Source: Pleurodeles waltl (lineage: Eukaryota > Chordata > Amphibia > Caudata > Salamandridae). Taken from it: a stretch of DNA of 64,000 bases. This document shows positions 46,332 through 58,776 of this stretch, in pieces. Both the position numbers and the translations under genes were made by a program. The notes under the pieces were generated by a model. It worked only from the letters and a program-made list of their open reading frames with translations. It had not been told where the DNA came from and did no database searches. The first letter of the stretch is position 1. Every line of letters begins with the position of its first letter. The DNA is taken from the NCBI RefSeq assembly GCF_031143425.1, contig NC_090450.1, positions 167,579,486 to 167,643,485 on the forward strand. The letters are read 5' to 3'.

Positions 46332-47456
46332 TATGTTCCTTCCCCTTGCAAGGCTTGCTCATGTACCCACTCACATGGCACAAGGGGGGATGAATGAGCT
46401 AATTAGACAGGAATGGTTTGCACCAGGGATAACAGCCTTCACTGCACAATTCTGCTCCCAATGTCTTGTCTGTGCCCAGCATACTAAAGGCCGGTCCCCT
46501 GCTTCACATAATCACTTACCAGCACCACAGGGGCCGTTTACCAATGTCCAAATAGACTTTGCCTATATGCCCCCAAGAAATGGATTCAAATATTTACTGG
46601 TTTGTGTGGATCAATTTTCAAAATGGGTGGAGGCGTTTCCCACAAGGAAGAATGATGCGGCAACTGTGGTGTGATGCTTGATGAAAGATATCATACCCCG
46701 ATTTGGGGTCCCCTAGGGCATTAATAGCGACAGAGGGGGTGAATTTGTGGCTGCAGTGGTGCAAAAGATGTGTGAATGTTTGGGAATAGAGTGGAAACTG
46801 CATGCCCCTTACCACCCCCAAAGTTCAGGACAGGTGGAGAGGATGAACTCCACTATAACAAATAGATTAGCAAAAACAACTGATGCAACAGGCCTGAAAT
46901 GGCCTGAAGCTCTGCCTTTAGTGCTGCATGCCTAAGGGCAACTCCATCTAGGACAACCCTTTTGTCCCCCCATGAGGTACTGATGGGGCGACCTAAGTTT
47001 GTGGGGTTGAGGTTGCCTCTCCCAGCATCTCAAGCAGCACTGCTGTGGGCAGATGAAAACATTTCTGACTATGCTATAAAATTGTCATCAGTCTTGAGGC
47101 ATCACCATCTCCAGGTGAAGGAAGCCTTGCCCCATCCGTCCTCAGAGCCCACACATCCTTTTAAAGCTGGAGACATAGTCATGGTCAGAAAAATAAAAGA
47201 TGTTTCTCTTAGTTCTAGGTGGACTGGACCACACCTTGTGCTCCTGGTGACGCGGACGGCGGTGAAGGTACAGGGACATCCTGAGTGGATTCACGGCACT
47301 AGGTGCAGATCCGCACCATCAACAACAAAGACCGACGTGCCTGCAACGGATGAGCTCATGCAACCCGTGGAGCAGCGCAGCATACCAGAAAAAGGGGAGA
47401 CAGACCAGACCATTCCTAAGAACCACACTCAGAGCTCCTCACCAAGTGTCAGGTGA
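46318..47456 (+). pseudogene. provirus integrase remnant
   Basis: 46318-46674 has the zinc-binding head (two histidines in HVPTHMAQGGMNELIRQEWF and the C-x2-C of FCSQCLVC), then the core with VQIDFAYMP holding the first acid and CVDQFSKWVEAFPT. A stop lies at about 46674 and another in GVP-stop-GIN near 46715. The second acid is in SDRGGEF just before 46747, and the glutamate is in SSGQVERMNSTI (46747-46935). After another stop the C-terminal part 46962-47456 has SPHEVLMGRPK, FKAGDIVMVRKIKD and SSRWTGPHLVLLVT. All DDE residues persist, but at least three stops or frameshifts separate them. Confidence 0.88.
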
Positions 47457-48081
47457 CACCAACTGATGCAGTTGAATGAAGCACACAACATAATCTCGAA
47501 GAAGGGTGATGGTCACACCTGCAGAAAAAATGACTCAAGAGGACACCGCAGGGCAGGTCCATGAAGCGCCCCTGAACAAAACGACTGCAGAAGAGAAGCA
47601 GAGGACAGCACACTGTGTGCCATTGCTTCACTGACAACTAGAGAAAGTGGCTTAGAACTGAGTAACAGAAAGACTTAATATCTATAAAGTTTTGCCATGC
47701 TCCAGAAGTTCTGTAGTAAGAACATCTATTCCTTTTCTGCAGTTAAAGTCCTACATCTTACAGAGCAGGAGATAGCCCACAGATATCTTAGAATACAATA
47801 AGATGTAGCGGAAGCACATAAAGAAATGTTTGATTTAATGGCTATAGACCCTTAACACATGAATGCATGGGATACTAGCATATCATTTTGTCTATGTTTA
47901 AATAATGAATACCTCTTAGGTGTATACCTAAATGACAAAATATGTGTTTCATCTAAACAAAATGTGTAATGCCATCCGAAGATATGTATTTTATTGATAC
48001 GTTATTACTATGCTTCTGCAATGTATATATATATATATATTTTTGCAATCAAGTATGATATTACTATCAAAAAGGAGAGAT
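47457..48081 (+). other. env-less gap and polypurine tract before the 3' LTR
   Basis: About 620 bp without an env-like frame, hydrophobic segment or furin-like site. It contains an (AT)n run at 48022-48042. A purine-rich AAAAAGGAGAGA at 48069-48080 ends one base before the 3' LTR and is the likely plus-strand primer. Confidence 0.75.
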
Positions 48082-48657
48082 TGTCGGGAAAAATATATAT
48101 GCACATGTATGTACCTATAGATATGATACTTTAGTTCCAATTCTCTCCTCCTTTATCTGAATCCCAGTAAGACTTCCCTACTGACCTCTCTGACACCTAT
48201 GCCAGTTGTACAAACAAACCTCTCCAAGCCACGTTGTTAAGTTTAGCTCGGTCTCGCACTTTTAGTTCAGCCAGTCAGCAACCCAGCCCCTTTCCTTTAG
48301 GGACCACCTGTTGTCTGTGCACGTGTTCATGCTCACACTGCATTATGTATATTTTACACTATGGACTTTAAGTTGTGTGTATGCAGCATTTCTTTTGTGC
48401 CCATGTTTGGACTGTGTCCCCTTTTGGGGTTGTGCTGTGACAGCACTTATTAACATATATAAGTGCCTGACTTATATGCTTCAGGGCAGAAGATGCCAGC
48501 TTGTAAGACGTAACACTGGGATGTGCGTCTGCCTTCTGCCTTGGCATGCCAATAAACCTTGGTACCTCAAGACACATTTCATCTGTTCCGGAGCCTTGCC
48601 TGGTGTTTGTGTTTTCTTTGAGCCACTCTGGGGAGGGTTGAAAATAGTTTCCTAACA
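48082..48657 (+). repeat. 3' LTR of the provirus
   Basis: 576 bp, with TATATAA at 48456-48462 and AATAAA at 48551-48556. Differences from the 5' LTR: G/C near 39891, A/C near 39980, C/T near 40011 and C/T near 40199 (5' LTR coordinates). Confidence 0.93.
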
Positions 48658-48956
48658 TTGCTGGATACTGGGGTGGAAAGAGTTTTTTCTAGCACATGAC
48701 AACCTTTAAATGAACTGTGTAAGTATTTCAGAACATATCAGAATTTTGAACGCACAAATGAAGCACATTTATTGTCATTTCTGAAGTGTGCTTTAAACAG
48801 ATACTTTAATATGATTAAAATGAATAGCTAAAGTAGGTCATGCAATTTCCATACATTTTGTGCACTGTATAGTTTTATTAGTATAAATGTATGTTTGTGC
48901 AAATGTAATGGTCAACTGAAAATGTCTGTAATGGCAGTGTGCTACCACACCATGAA

Positions 48957-50250
48957 TACTCCACTCTGTGCCACTTCTCTCTCCTCTACACTACTCCATA
49001 CCACTGCACTCTACTCAGTGCCAATACACTTTACACCACTGCACTGCCCTCTGGCTGCTCCACTCTTCACCACAGCACTGTACACCATTTCCCTCTTCGC
49101 CACTGCACTCTACACTACTCCAATCTAGGCCAACCCATCTACTCTGCATCCTTCCACTCCACGCACCTCTACTCTATGCCACTTTACAACATTGCACTCT
49201 ACACAACTGCGCTCTGCCAATACACTCTACGCAAATGCATTTTACTCTGAAACACTCAATTCTATGTCCGTGCTATCTATGCCAATCCACCATACATCAC
49301 TCTAAACTACTCTGCACCACTGCACTCTATGCCACTGCACTCTACACCACTTTACTCTACGCCATTACACTCTGCAACCGCACACTACCCTGCACCACTC
49401 CTCTCTATGCCACTTCACTGTACTCTGAAACATTCTACTCTATGCCACTACACTCTATGTTACTCTATTCCATTCTGCCACTACACTTTATGCCACTGCA
49501 CTATATGCCACTCTACTTTTAATCACTACACTCTATGCTGTGCACTCTACACAACTGCACTCTGTATCACTGTACTGTATGCCATTGCACTCTACTCTCC
49601 ATCACTGTACTCTATGCCACTGCTCTCTACACCATTCACCTCCACTGCACTCTGACACTCTACTCTGCAACACTGCACTGTCCATCACTGACCTCTATGC
49701 CACTCTACTCTTGACTACTCCCCTCTATGTCACTGCATTCTATGGCACTATAATCCACTCAGCACCACTCCACTCTGCTCCATTCCACTCTATGCCTCTC
49801 CTTTTTGTGCCGCTTCACTCTGCGCCACTCTACTCTGTGCCACTCCAGTCTGCAGCTGTGCACTCAATGGCACTACACTCTACTCTGCACCACTCTATGC
49901 TTCTCGACTGCACTCTGCACCACTGCACTCTATGGCACTATACTCTACCTTGCACGACTCAATGCCATTCCACTGCACTCTGCACCACCATATGCTGCAC
50001 CACTGCATTCTACACGGCTGAATTCAATGCCACTGAACCCTGCACCACTATACTCTGCATCACTCTTCACCAATGTATTCTACAGCAGTCCACTCTATTC
50101 TATGCCACTCCAGTGTATGCCATTCTGTACAGCTCCAAACTGTGCCACTCTAATGCACAACACTTTGTTACACTACACTCTAAAACACTCTACTTCACTC
50201 TTTACCATTCTACTCTACGACACTCCATGCCACTCTCATCTACACCACTA
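48957..50250. repeat. CACTCTA-type degenerate minisatellite, 1.3 kb
   Basis: Almost the entire stretch is built from CACTCTA(T/C)GCCACTG and CACTCTACACCACT-like words with irregular spacing of roughly 10-16 bp. C, T and A dominate and G is scarce on this strand. Stop codons are rare in several plus frames, giving frames of up to 270 residues (49540-50352) composed of His, Ser, Leu, Cys, Thr and Tyr. These are not genes. The array starts about 300 bp after the provirus. Confidence 0.9.
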
Positions 50251-51144
50251 ACTTTTGGCCATGCTGAACAGCAGCCACGTTGGTGGACAGCATGGCTAAA
50301 ACACAATGGAAAAGCTAATAGTTCTTGCATAGGCGAGAACTACTGGCTTTGACAGTGCTTATCCTTGTCTGGGACCACAGTGCAAGGCATGGCACAGCAG
50401 TCCAGGTTAGGAAAAAAGAAACTCTGTCCCAGATGGACTAGTAGAAACGGAATGTATCTTTTTCAATTTTCTGCATGGAACAAACACAGTGGCAATTGGC
50501 CAACCATGCTGCCTAAGCCAACAATTGCCTCTATAAAGGGTCGGAACTCTATCTTTAGTTGACAAGTCCTCACAGAGCTGGTAGAAAGAGATTCACAGCT
50601 CATCTGACGAATACTAATTGACTGTCAGAGTGCATCAATACAATGTGTACAGTTCTTTGCCTTTTACTAGCATGGGAGACGTACTCCAATAGTAGTACTT
50701 CAAGGTGTGACAAATGGCTGTTCACAAAGCTATTCTTGAAAAAGTACACCTATGCTGTTCGATCCTTCTTAGTGTGGAGTTCGCTGCCAAATGTGCAAAG
50801 ACTGCTTAGGTGCTTGGAAACTTGATGAGGATACAGTTTCAATCAATAAGAGCTGGCTCTACCTGTGGAATGCCCATTATGTGCTCTAGTTGCTCAACTG
50901 GGCACAAATAAAACAATCAACATGTACAAAACTGATTTATGCCTTTTTTTAAGCTCACATCAGCAGTTCTGCCTGAATACCTCTCTTTAGAATGCTAGCC
51001 TTGATTTATGTGTCTTTTTTTCTTCTTTTTTTATTTTCTGCATAGCTCTGAACGAGGGACATAAAGCAAATTAGGACAGAGGCTTGCTAAATCTGGGCTG
51101 ACAGTACAGCAGTCGCCAAGACCTGTTTCTCCCATTATACTTGG
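50251..51144. other. no gene recognised (0.9 kb)
   Basis: No motif or repeat border seen. Confidence 0.35.
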
Positions 51145-51400
51145 GCCAGATTTACTAAAGTTTTGTGTCAGCACCAAGTAATGCAAATCAATGCAGAACA
51201 CCAAGAAGCCCCAAAAGGGTGTATGCTGTGCAGTGCAAAGGTGTTGTGTGCTGGGAATGTGCTTTTTTGTCTGGGCAAATTCCCCTTTGTGTCGCTTTTT
51301 GCCCAGTGGGGATTACTGGGCAGATCAGAGTAAATACCTGTAGGATTTGATGCAAAGCCAAATCTACTGAAATAACCAGACTTTGCTTTGTGTGAAAACT
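51145..51400. mobile_element. truncated MITE end
   Basis: TGGGCCAGATTTACTAAAG at 51145 resembles the ends of the elements at 25525 and 57838. The partner end was not found, so only one side is supported; the right limit is arbitrary. Confidence 0.45.
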
Positions 51401-52752
51401 AACACCTCCTTGAAGCAGGTGATAACAAGAGCAAATGTGATACGTTCTTTAAAACATCTAAGCATTGCATGAGTGTTGCATTGGGAGCACGCCTATAATG
51501 CGTGGGATCCCTCAGAGTTTGTCCAGGCATAGGACTTTGTACAGCAAGAGTATGCTTTGCGTACAGTTCCTATGCCACATACCTCGGCACCATGGTTCAA
51601 GGCAGTGTGTCGTGTAGACAGCCTGATTTGTGAATGTACACAAGCATGGGGGATGACGGCAGCAGCAGAACATTTTTAGTGCATACGACTCAGAACTGTG
51701 TTTCCTCCCTTGTGCCATAGCAAACGAAACCCCCAAATACCTTCAAAAGCTTGTCATGTAACTGCTGGTGAAAGTAAGCATTCCTGACATTAAGTTTTTT
51801 TAATTGGGATCACAACCTCGGTTCCACATGGAGTGCTTTTAAAAACAGAAAAAAACACGTGGATCCTGTCTAATTCGTGTTTTGAACATTTAGACATTAA
51901 GAGAAGTAAATGCACTCATTTATCTTACATTGACGTTGTGGTTTGTGGCATTTAAAAGCTAAGTGAACAGTCTTTGAAGATAAAAAAGCATTTGTTTATG
52001 TTGCCCATTCTTTGTTTACCAGTAGCTAACACATACTACTGTTATATTCGTATTACAGAAGGTAATGACAGATGGGAAAAACAACATTAAAACAGAAATC
52101 TATGTTCTCAAACTGAGAAACGGGCACTAAGGAGGGTTATGAACTGTTCCTATGCTTCTTAACAATTCTTTATGGAAATTGTGCTGTATTTTCTATTACA
52201 CATTTTCAAGAACCCTATACTCATAGATTGTTCCCGGTAATACCTCAGCTAAGAAGCACAGAAAACTTTTAAATGATAAAAGCGTATCCTCAAATTGTTC
52301 CATGTACATAAAAAAACAAATCTTTCCCATTGTTCAGCAGAACAGCTTCTAATTGTCCAAGAAGCGATCAAGTGGTATGAGTTCGCAAACATCAGAGTCC
52401 TGGAGGTATCAGTCTTTACTTGGTCGATTGCTGAGCTCAAGTTACAGATGCCTGTATCTCTCCGCAATTGTATCTTCACTACAATCTAGTTAGAACAATT
52501 ATAGTATTTTTTAATGTTACCGAGGGGAATGTTCTGCTGAAGCAGATGTCTTAATTAGAAATTATTATTAAGGGTTTACGTATTTTGAATAATGACTTTG
52601 TAGAAAATGAAATAATATAGAAAAATAATGTGCACGTTTGAAATTGTGACCTCGAAGAATGTCCACCAGTGTTCACAAAATGTACTAAATAGTTATTAGT
52701 ACTTATGAAATATTGAAAATGTATTAGATTTATGTAGTAATATGCCATATTA
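51401..52752. other. no gene recognised (1.35 kb)
   Basis: AT-rich, short frames only. Confidence 0.4.
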
Positions 52753-54039
52753 TGGGTTATGAAGTATGCTCTAATTTATTAATTGTAGGCCTTAACTTAG
52801 CAAGTGTCTTAGCCTAGTTTTGCCAGGCCTCATGCAGAAGCTGTATTTCTTAGCATTCAATAAAAATGCTGACAGAGTGAACCAACTGTGAAATGCTAAT
52901 TGTCTTGTTAAAATGCTTAGAAGAAGCTTTCTGTGAAAACCGACTAACAGTAGACAGTGTCCTTAAAATGTATTGAGATGTGTGTAAAATGTGCAAGAGG
53001 TTCTTTCACCAGGACGCAAACAATGAAGACACTGACTGGAGAGGAAGATGCAACAAATTTGATGCCTGAAAAGCCGGATGATGAGAACATAGTAAAACGG
53101 ACCAATCAATGACGTGTGAAATATTAGAATTCATCATAGAATTCATTTAGAGTAATAACGTATGATTAACTGACCAATTTGGAATTAGGGGATAATTTGG
53201 GTGACTTTGATATAACAACACGACAGGGAACTTAGACAGATTGCGAGACTAGAGATCTAGAGTGACGTGGGAGAAGAAGAGATTTGAGATTCTGTCATTG
53301 GGCTCATACTCTCTGAATGAGAGCCTGATGTTTTGCTGATCGATTGATGACCTGTGGACGAAGACTGACTCTGCTTGCTGACCCGTACCGTGGATAGGTA
53401 GATATGACAATGTGACCAAATTTAATTTTTATGCCTTTTCTTTCTAGGTACCAACTGCGCTGTCTTGATAGTATTCCTAGCTAGATATTTTCTAAATTTG
53501 TGTTCTAAATTGTTTTGCATCAAGCGCCACATGCTGATCTGGGTTAATTGAGGCGATTCACATGATGACTGACAGTTAGCAGAGACAAATGGTTGACAAA
53601 TTATTTTGCTGAACTCAATGGATTATGTAGTACAATTGAAGCTGACTTTACTAATGCTTTGTACGGATGCTGTAGAATGTATTGTGATTCAAGCTTTGAG
53701 TAGGTTATGTTTCTTGCGTCTTTTTGGTTAAACAATATTATTAATTGTGTTTGGTATGATTTAGAGATTAATCTACTTGACTTTAGCATTGTTAATATAA
53801 GGGAAATAAACTTACTAAACTTTTACTAAAGGTGTGGTTATTCGTGGCTGAAAGGCCCTGAGTTGTGATAATTACTAACTCCATTGATTATTGATTTAAC
53901 TAATGATTATTGATTATTGTGTAATAATTAATGTTTCTGTTCTGGAACTATGGTGAGAACATCCTGAACGAGTCAAAAGGTTCATAGACCTATACGCGTC
54001 CCCTTGTAAGTTTACTCATTAAGGTCCGACGCGCTAACA
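52753..54039 (+). mobile_element. probable solo LTR (about 1.29 kb)
   Basis: The right end reads GGTCCGACGCGCTAACA, a CA terminus with the AACA ending. The left end near GGTTATGAAGTATG may be a decayed TGTTATGAA start. AATAAA occurs near 52859 and 53804. No matching 5-bp duplication could be read, and no second copy exists in the window. The call leans on recall of similar amphibian LTRs and is uncertain. Confidence 0.4.
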
Positions 54040-54714
54040 GTTCCAACTGTAGTTAAAACATTTTAACAGTAGAATGCCAACCCTACACCTAAAGTACAAA
54101 ACCATAGCCACCACTGGCTCCACCTCATTCAGGTGAGGTCAAGTATAAGTACACACTTGCAGTTTAGAAAAGCTGTGGCCAAGCTTCCTGGGGTGGTAGA
54201 AGTGAACACCACCATCTGCAGCCAAGGTTTGTATGCAGATTTCACTTCATACATTGTGTCAGTGGATATGAGGTCAGAGAAGGACGAAAGGTATGTTAGG
54301 CAGTAGGACATGTTGTGCCAGAATCAGCTGAGTGATCCATTACACATGAGGACTAAAACATCACACTGGTTCTACCCGTAGTGGCCTAACCTCAATGTCC
54401 TCCATGCTCTAGCTCATCATTTGATTGGTCTTAATTTAGCAAGCGAGGAGATGTCCATCATACAACATTTATTGAGCGTTGTCTTCAGATTTGGAGCAGA
54501 AATTACGTTTTCACTCAAATTATTTGTAATTTAAAATCTTCTTTAATGGTAAAGTTAGGTTTTAAGGTGTAAATCTAATAATGCAACTTTTATAAAGTTG
54601 ACATTTTTCTACGTAAACTAACTGTGCCTTCCTGCCAGTGTCCTGGGTAACAAAACTTTAAATGGCTTTGCTATGAGGGTTTTGTAATGCTTCCAAACAG
54701 TGACACAAAGGAGA
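54040..54714. other. no gene recognised
   Basis: No motif seen. Confidence 0.35.
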
Positions 54715-56134
54715 CCTATGTGTGAGGTGAGAAGGTCTTTCTGACAGGATGGCCGGGGAGGAGCTGTGCCCTGCCCCGATCACTGTTCAAAGGGCACTGC
54801 TTGCAGCATGCACAGAGTTAGCAGACCCCATGTCTGCCCTGCCTTTTTTCACCCTACACAGTTGGGAGCCATGACCAGAGAATGGGAAGAACTGACCAAA
54901 ACCAGCTTTGGAGGTCTGGGAATTTCATCACCCGTTGCCTGGCACCAGATGTAAAAATTAGACCCTCGGAATCACTCATCAGAACACTCCAGGACCAGTG
55001 CAAGATTCAGAAGAAGGGCTGACCTGCTGCCAGCAGCACTTCCCTGCTGCTGGAAGGACTGCCTTGCTGTCAGAGAAGAAAGATTAGACTTGCTTGCCTT
55101 CATCCCATATTTACAAGACTGACTCCAAGGGTCAGTTGGCTGACCTCCTGTGTGAGGTACAGGGACTCAAGCTTCAGAGGCCTCCCTGCAACTTCCCAGC
55201 TGAACTGCTGCAACTGGACCTGTAGATGCACCAGCCTGAGCCCTACTGGCCTCTACTAGAGTGAGATCCAGATTCCCAAAAGGTGCCTCCCCATGACCTG
55301 GATGCTTGGTTGGTATCAGAGTATATTCTTCTTAAAGAAATCCTGCAGTTTGGGCTCCTCGTGAAAACAAACAGCCCCTTTTGTGCCAAGACTCTGTCAC
55401 CCAGAATGACTGCCAACACCAAGCTCAAGAAAGACCTGTGCTTTGCATCGACAGTGACCACCAGTGATGACCACCAAAGTGAGACCCGGACTTTGTGCTA
55501 CAGCAGTGACAGCGCCACAACCGCCAATACGAAGCTACAGCAATGACTTTCTATGATGTCGATTTGCTCTTCGCGATATAGCAATGAACATCCATGATGC
55601 TCAGCTTCTTTCTCACGGCAACCTCCAACGTGAACGGAACTCTCCATGTCTGACTTTGATGGTAACTTATCAGCTGGACTAACCTGGTCCCTGCATCCAA
55701 ATCATGCGTCATTGAGTTAGGCCTGAGCTTCTGACTTTCTCTTGATCTCTTGGTCTAGCACAATCAGATGACTAAGAGGGTCACTTTGTGTTTTTAGATA
55801 CTATTTTCACAAAAAACTTTAAACTCGCAAATCTACGGTTCTACTGATTGGATTTTTGTTGTTCTGGTATCATTTTGTTTGTTAAAATTTACCCTGTGTT
55901 TCTAAATTGAGTTGGAGTTTTTCTTTTGTTGTGTTTTCTCTTTATTATTGCTTGTGTGCTACATGAATACTTTACACTCTGCCTCTTATTTGAGCCTGAC
56001 TGGATTATTGCCAAATTCCCATAGGATTAAGCATAGGCTAATTTTGTATCTTTTGTGGTTCACCCTGACGAGAATTGTGGTTGTTGCCTGAGTGGGGCTC
56101 CCACTCCCCTCAACCAAAAACCTAATTTCTTACA
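54715..56134 (-). mobile_element. LTR-X copy, minus orientation
   Basis: The right edge reads CAACCAAAAACCTAATTTCT then TACA; its complement (TGTAAGAAATTAGG...) matches the LTR-X start. TGTTGTGTTTTCTCTTTATT and CACTCTGCCTC..TTGAGCCTGACTG blocks match, in order, the copy at 8.4-8.5 kb. 55.0-55.6 kb is GC-rich with repeated GACC/TGCTG words. The left edge is approximate. Frames such as 55283-55546 are accidental. Confidence 0.6.
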
Positions 56135-56606
56135 GTTGTGATTTCAGGGCAAAGAGTACAGAGTCATGTGTACCTTAACAGGTACGATGTTGTGTTGTTG
56201 GTCAGAAGGTTAAAGGTTCAAGACCTGATGCCTACATGTTAATGTGTTTGGTTCAAGTGAATCTTTTTTTTTGTTTTGCACCAAAATATCCAAAATTGTG
56301 TTTGCTAAAGGGACATAAGTAGCATTGGGTTAACGTTTTTTAACTTACCTTTCTGTTACTAAATATGCATTCCTCAAAACCCAAAACATATTTTGCTGCC
56401 TCCTCTTCCCTCTGTCATCACCTTCTCCCTTCTAAGTCTGTAAACAGAATAGCTATCAATGTACAGCTACCTAAACAAGCACATTGACTTGGTTAACTGG
56501 ATCGACGGTCAGGGTTATGCTTCCAAGTGGTACAGTAAAGTGTCAATTGTGGCCTAATTGTTCATGTTTCAGTTTCTCCTTCTAAACATTAGAAGTTCAA
56601 GACTTA

Positions 56607-56797
56607 GGGGGTTATTACAACTTTGGAGGAGGTGTTAATCCATCCCAAAAGAGACGGAAAAGTGACGGATATACCACCAGCCGTATTACGAGTCCATTAT
56701 ATCCTATGGAACTCGTAAAACGGCTGGTGGTATATCCGTCAATTTACATTCACTTTTGGGACGGATTAACACCTCCTACAAAGTTGTAATAACCTCC
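56607..56797. mobile_element. 191-bp near-perfect palindromic MITE
   Basis: Ends GGGGGTTATTACAACTTTG and CAAAGTTGTAATAACCTCC, flanked by TTA on both sides (56604-56606 and 56798-56800). Almost the whole element is one inverted repeat; the arms meet around ACTCGTA and TACGAGT near 56690-56720 with CCACCAGCCGT and ACGGCTGGTGG inside. A frameshifted arm and a few mismatches are visible. It lies within one unit of the tRNA-like array. Confidence 0.92.
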
Positions 56798-57837
56798 TTA
56801 GTCTTTCCTTGGTCATGTTTCTGCTCCAACCAGCATTTACAAGGTGAATTAATTTCATTTTGTATCATTATATACAATTTTCTGTTTGGTAAAGAGACAA
56901 AAGTAGCATTTTTGTCTGCAAAGATGTGGTTTCACATAATTTTTTTTTTTCTCTTTGTCATATTTTCTCAAATCTCCTCTGAAAATTGAATATTTCTCAC
57001 TGTGCACTCACCTATGTAATCTCTTTAACATGTGCAATTGCATTGGAGGTCATAATTATGCTGTGAAGCTTGATAGTGGGTAGTACCTTGTGTCCTAATG
57101 GTTAGGTGTCAGACTCTGGGATTACAGGATCTAGATCGAGTGTCTCCATTGTCAGGTATCTGTTTACAAGTCTGCTTCAATGCTCATCTTAGTGAATTGT
57201 CTTCAGATTGAACTATTATGTCCAAACGTTTGCTTGTTAAGGGGACAAAAGTAGTTCTAGTAAAAAGTATTTTACTTGGCACTCTGGGAATATCTGGTTT
57301 TAAATATACCATGCACAAAGGGGAAAAAAATGTTTACCTCTCTCCTGTTTCATCTGTCATCACTTTCCCTCCATCCTCTTCTGTAAATGGAATACCTAGC
57401 AGTGTGCATTTCCCCATCGAATCACATTGACTTGTGAAGTTGGATCTATGTGATAGTTATGTTTTCAACTCTAGCACTAGTGAATGACTGGTGGCGTAAT
57501 GGTTAAGTTATCAGCCTTTTATTCAACAGGTTAAACTTTCAAGACCTGGTGTCTCCATTGTCATGTATCAGGTTAACTCTCTGCTCCACGGTTCAGGTAC
57601 AAAGTTAATTAATTTAAATTTTTTGTCTGATTTAAGGGCAAATGTATCATTCTGTGAAAGTATTTTAATTGGCATTCTACTGAGAATGTCAAGTTTTAAA
57701 ATGTCAAGTTTAAATATTCTGTGCCCAAATAACACAATTCTTTAAATGAAATAGCTTTTGCTTTCACTTATGCAATCTAATTGACCTGTTTAATTCTATT
57801 GAATTTTTTGAATATCCATTAAGGTTTAGAAATAAAA

Positions 57838-58552
57838 GGCCAGATATACAAGGCCCTAGTGCCACATTTACAAGGCGGTGCTAAGCTACTTTTTGTGGCT
57901 TAACGCAACCCTGTAAATATAGGCTACTCTGCAGTTTTATGCATCAGAGGGGTGTGCAATGGGTGTTGCTGTGGGCATTCCACTGCAACACCGATTGCTT
58001 TTGACGCAGCCCCAGATTTACAAGAAGGCCTAAACCTCTGGAGGTGCCAATGGCTATTGCCACCCCAGGGGTGGCGTTAGCATGGCACAATGAGGAGGAA
58101 TACTTTTATTCCTCCTCGTTTTTGCTTTTTCCAAGTGTATTGTATTCTACAGCACACATAGAAAGAGCAAAAGGCTGTGAATGAATGTTTATGTGCAGGA
58201 AGGTGTCCAGTCCTGTACATAAACAATCATTCAAAAATTCCAATTTGCTACTTCTGTGATTGCTGCATTCTAAAGCACACATAGAAGTGCCAAATCACCA
58301 CTGCAGATTGTTTATTTGCAGGAATGAACACCTTCCTGAACATAAACAATCAATCCCCTTAATGCAGACACCCTTGCACTATGGTGCAAGGGTATAGTGC
58401 AAGGGTGCCTGCTTTGGCTCTGGCAGCTAAATTTTGCACTGGTGCAGGAGAAAACTCATCGTATTTTAGTTAACAAGGCACATCCCTGCATTTCTAAAGT
58501 GGTGCAGCGCTGCAAATTTTGGTGCTGAGCCACCTTTTAGTAAATTTGGCCC
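57838..58552. mobile_element. MITE related to the 25.5-kb element, reverse orientation
   Basis: Starts GGCCAGATATACAAGG and ends TTAGTAAATTTGGCC. Shares with 25525-26218, in reverse order, TTTACAAGG.GG.., CCTCCTCGTTTT, GCACACATAGAAGTGCCAA and ATAAACAATCATTC. No clear 3-bp duplication. It splits the last two tRNA-like units. Confidence 0.75.
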
Positions 58553-58776
58553 ATAGAGTAATTTGTGGCCTAATGATTAAGGTGTCTGACTCTCTGTCTG
58601 AAGGTTAATGCAGATGTTAAGATACTTGGCAAAAAGATGGCCAACAGGATGCAAAATGGGAAACATTCCTTTATTCATTCTTAGCGATCTTCCTTTTTCA
58701 GGTTTTTCTTCAGGCGATAATATTAGACTGCTTTTACACATGAGTAGGAAGTTAGGTTATTAGATTAGGAGAATAA

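Larger units (their letters stand above)
39830..48657 (+). mobile_element. complete but defective class I-like ERV provirus, 8828 bp
   Basis: Two 576-bp direct repeats (39830-40405 and 48082-48657) bound the element, flanked by a perfect 5-bp duplication TTGCT (39825-39829 and 48658-48662). A primer-binding site follows the left LTR and a polypurine tract precedes the right one. pol remnants run 44.7-47.45 kb in the plus direction. gag is unrecognisable in the 4 kb before pol, and only about 620 bp lie between pol and the 3' LTR, too little for a full env. Pol motifs resemble gamma/epsilon-type (class I) retroviruses, while the primer site looks tRNA-Leu-like. Confidence 0.93.
56160..58620 (+). 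repeat. tandem array of about 340-410-bp tRNA-like units
   Basis: At least five units. Each has a tRNA-like segment: GTGGC(C/G)TAATGGTTAAG.TGTCAGACTCT, like the A-box side of tRNA-Ser/Leu, followed by a B-box-like GGTTCAAGACCTG. Recognisable segments lie at about 56190-56240, 56550-56606, 57085-57150, 57485-57560 and 58563-58605. Between them, shared text recurs in order: GGGACA(A)AAGTAG, TCTGTCATCAC, CTGTAAA.(A/G)GAATA and CACATTGACTTG. Two MITEs interrupt it. It may be a tandemly amplified tRNA-derived SINE; no functional tRNA fold is claimed. Confidence 0.7.

Noticed and set aside
49540..50352. 270-residue plus-strand open frame
   Set aside because: It lies almost wholly in a degenerate CACTCTA minisatellite; several frames are open together and composition is extreme, so it is a by-product.
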